From: CAVRZY01 sp963725415
Lineage (GTDB): Bacteria; Acidobacteriota; Terriglobia; Bryobacterales; Bryobacteraceae
Reading direction: 5' to 3'
Assembly (NCBI GenBank): GCA_963725415.1
Contig: CAVRZY010000139.1
Coordinates: forward strand, 1-7,722
DNA length: 7,722 nt
A program made the translations under genes and the position numbers. This document shows, one piece after another, positions 6,280 through 7,722 of the stretch. Numbering within the stretch: the stretch's first letter is position 1; each line of letters opens with the position of its first letter. The notes beneath the pieces were generated by a model. The model was not told the DNA's origin. It worked only from the letters and a program-made list of their open reading frames with translations, and did not search any database.

Positions 6280-6296
6280 GAAAATCGGGGACAGGC
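6280..6296 (+). repeat. REP left-half copy
   Basis: GAAAATCGGGGACAGGC is identical over 17 bases to the start of the large palindrome at 4477-4493. The matching right arm is absent. With the right half at 4992-5028 it flanks the propeller gene in inverted orientation. Confidence 0.85.
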
Positions 6297-6385
6297 TCCC
6301 GTGAGGCTGCGCCTCAGCCGCCGGGATGCAAAGGCTGCCGACGACGGCTTCAACGAAGAATCAGCAACTTGCGGGGCCATTTTGA

Positions 6386-6418
6386 CACAGGCAGGAATGC
6401 CTGTGCCACGTGGCACAG
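6386..6418. repeat. Compound palindrome (two overlapping hairpins)
   Basis: CTGTGCCACGTGGCACAG at 6401-6418 is a perfect 18-bp palindrome. Just before it CACAGGC (6386-6392) pairs with GCCTGTG (6399-6405) around a 6-nt loop. The two structures share bases 6401-6405, so they exclude each other. It looks like another dispersed intergenic repeat family, different in sequence from the GGGGACAGGC element, ending about 30 bp before the insertion sequence. Confidence 0.85.
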
Positions 6419-6446
6419 ACATCCTTAGGAGCCGTCTAGAAATAAC

Positions 6447-7722
6447 TGTATCAACTGGAGCAGCTCTTTGGGAGGATGGTATAGTTCCACTCTCCGTGAA
6501 AGTCGTGGCGCTGAAGATTGATCTCTTCCATCTGCTTGTCTGACACCTTGATACCCTTTGGATAGAGATTCTTGTCCAGCGCGCTCTTCACCCGCAGACC
6601 GGTTTGGGTGGTCGTCGCGGCGATCAGATTGACGATCACTTCGTGGCTGACAAGCGGCTTGCCACGCCAGTTTTGCGTGATGTGGCAGAACAGGCGATGC
6701 TCGATCTTGTTCCACTTGCTGGTGCCCGGCGGAAAATGGCAGACGTGATCGCCAGGCCCAGTCTCGTCGGCCAGCTTCTGCAGTCGCACCTTCCACAGGC
6801 GCACGCGCGACGCCGTTGCTGCCGCCGCCGTCGGCCGTGATCAGCAGCTCGCTTGGCGCCGGGATAGCGCGGCTGGCCCATCTTCTGCCACCAGCGCCGG
6901 ATGCTGTCGACCGCAAACGCCGCCGTGTCGTGGTCGATGCCCACGCTGACCCAGCCCTCGTTGTGCGTCGAGTCGTAGACGCCGTAGGGAGTCGCCTTGC
7001 CCAGCTCGGGATCGAGGAAGTCGTGCACCCGCACCTTCTCGGGCTCGCCCTGCGGCCGCCATTCCCGCCCGCCATTCTTGAAGTCGCCCGACCAGTTCCT
7101 TCTTCTTCGTGTCCACCGAGATCGACCGGCTGCCCGCGCTGCTGGAACGCGCTGCACCTGCGCGTTGATGTGCTCGAACTGGGCGTTGCGATCCGGGTGC
7201 GCCGTCCCCTCCCGCGTCTTGCGGTTGGCCTGCAAGCTGTACTCCATGGCATGCAGCAGATCAGCCACGATCTGATGGCTGACACGGTGCCCCTGCTGCT
7301 TCAGCTCCTCCGCCAAGTTCCGAACGCTCTTGCACGTCCAGCGCAACGGCGATTCCGGATCTCCTCGGCTCGTCGGCTCCACCAACCGCTCCAACTCCGT
7401 GGGCAACGTGGGGTCCTTGTTGACCGTCTTTTTGCGTCCCCCTCCTGGTTTGCGGACGCGCTGGCGCAGGGCCGACCCCTTGGGCGGCAAGGAAGACTGG
7501 CGCAGCTCCTGGATGCCGGTGGCAATCGCACGGCGGGAAACGCCGGTCGCCCGGGACACGCTCGAAACTCCCCCATAACCGATCACTTCGCTCTCCGCGG
7601 CCGCCACCAACCGGCGTAGCCGTTCGTCGAGGAACGCCGAGAGGAAATCGAATCTTCGCCGAATGCCCGCCTCGTCTGCCACCAGAGACAGTATACATCA
7701 AAACCTGAACAACTTGATACAC
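6447..7722 (-). mobile_element. ISAzo13-family insertion sequence, about 1.28 kb visible
   Basis: The boundaries come from imperfect terminal inverted repeats. TGTATCAACTGGAGCAGCTCTT at 6447 onward matches the minus-strand sequence from 7721 (TGTATCAAGTTGTTCAGGTTTT) at 16 of 22 positions, including the outer eight bases. One minus-strand transposase gene, now frameshifted, fills the element and its stop codon (6451-6453) lies inside the left repeat. The right end coincides with the window edge, so the target duplication cannot be checked and the element could extend slightly further. Confidence 0.8.
6451..7682 (-). pseudogene. ISAzo13-family (DDE) transposase, frameshifted
   Basis: Read with frame changes, the product is about 408 aa, the normal family length. 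It starts with GTG 7682 (an in-frame stop lies at 7698-7700) and ends TILPKSCSS at 6451. An N-terminal HTH-like segment (SRATGVSRRAIATGIQEL) and GGGRKK are followed by a DDE domain: SVDTKKKELVG (first D), LLITADGGGSN (second D) and SKWNKIEHRLF (E). Also visible are EYSLQANRKTREG, GVYDSTHNEGWVSVGIDHDT and SHEVIVNLIAATTTQTGLRV. These pieces lie in three frames. Single-base insertions are inferred near 7151, 7123, 7088, 6852, 6811 and 6758, with one deletion near 6744; correcting them gives exactly 409 codons including stop. No nonsense mutations were seen in the joined reading. The protein as written cannot be made, unless the indels are sequence errors. Confidence 0.9.

Larger units (their letters stand above)
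6217..6446. other. Intergenic stretch with REP-like fragments
   Basis: No coding sequence is supported between the propeller gene and the insertion sequence. It contains the REP left half at 6280-6296, a small hairpin TGAGGC-TGC-GCCTCA at 6302-6316, and the palindrome pair at 6386-6418. The hairpin has no T-run, so a terminator role for the propeller gene is uncertain. Confidence 0.6.

Noticed and set aside
7261..7722. Minus-strand frame starting at the window edge, possible separate small IS gene
   Set aside because: It overlaps the transposase N-terminus in another frame with low-complexity Gly/Arg sequence; the GTG 7682 frame carries the family-like start.

Overview
The window looks like chromosomal DNA of a GC-rich, Gram-negative-type soil or environmental bacterium. 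Protein style suggests Acidobacteriota (Bryobacter/Solibacter-like) or a relative. The reasons are a Bacteroides-type serine palmitoyltransferase-like enzyme, secreted M20 peptidase and beta-propeller proteins, a neutral-ceramidase remnant and many dispersed REP-like palindromes. Taxonomy is inference; no rRNA or marker gene is present.

Layout. (1) Positions 1-2685 hold three plus-strand genes with a 1-bp gap and then near contact or overlap, so probably one operon: the C-terminal part of a PAP2/IPC-synthase-like membrane phosphatase, a 368-aa GNAT-fold acyltransferase-like protein, and an alpha-oxoamine synthase of serine palmitoyltransferase (SPT) type. Together they read as a compact sphingolipid (ceramide) pathway: SPT would make 3-ketosphinganine, the GNAT-like protein is a candidate N-acyltransferase (ceramide synthase), and the PAP2 protein a candidate head-group transferase or lipid phosphatase. 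(2) 2686-2884 is a convergent intergenic gap with five 15-bp tandem repeats enclosed by 14-bp perfect inverted repeats. (3) 2885-4294, minus strand, is a secreted M20 metallopeptidase. (4) 4295-5100 has no intact gene. It contains two REP-like palindromes and a degraded C-terminal fragment of a neutral ceramidase, flanked by 37-bp direct repeats. (5) 5125-6216, plus strand, is a secreted beta-propeller-like protein with a Pro/Glu/Asp tail. (6) 6217-6446 carries further REP-like half sites and palindromes. (7) 6447-7722 is an ISAzo13-family insertion sequence with imperfect terminal inverted repeats. Its transposase has seven frameshifts but otherwise conserved codons.

The most interesting theme is the pairing of a possible minimal ceramide-synthesis operon with a decayed ceramidase about 2 kb away, in a region repeatedly cut and joined at REP-like repeats. 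No convincing promoter consensus or classical intrinsic terminator was found.
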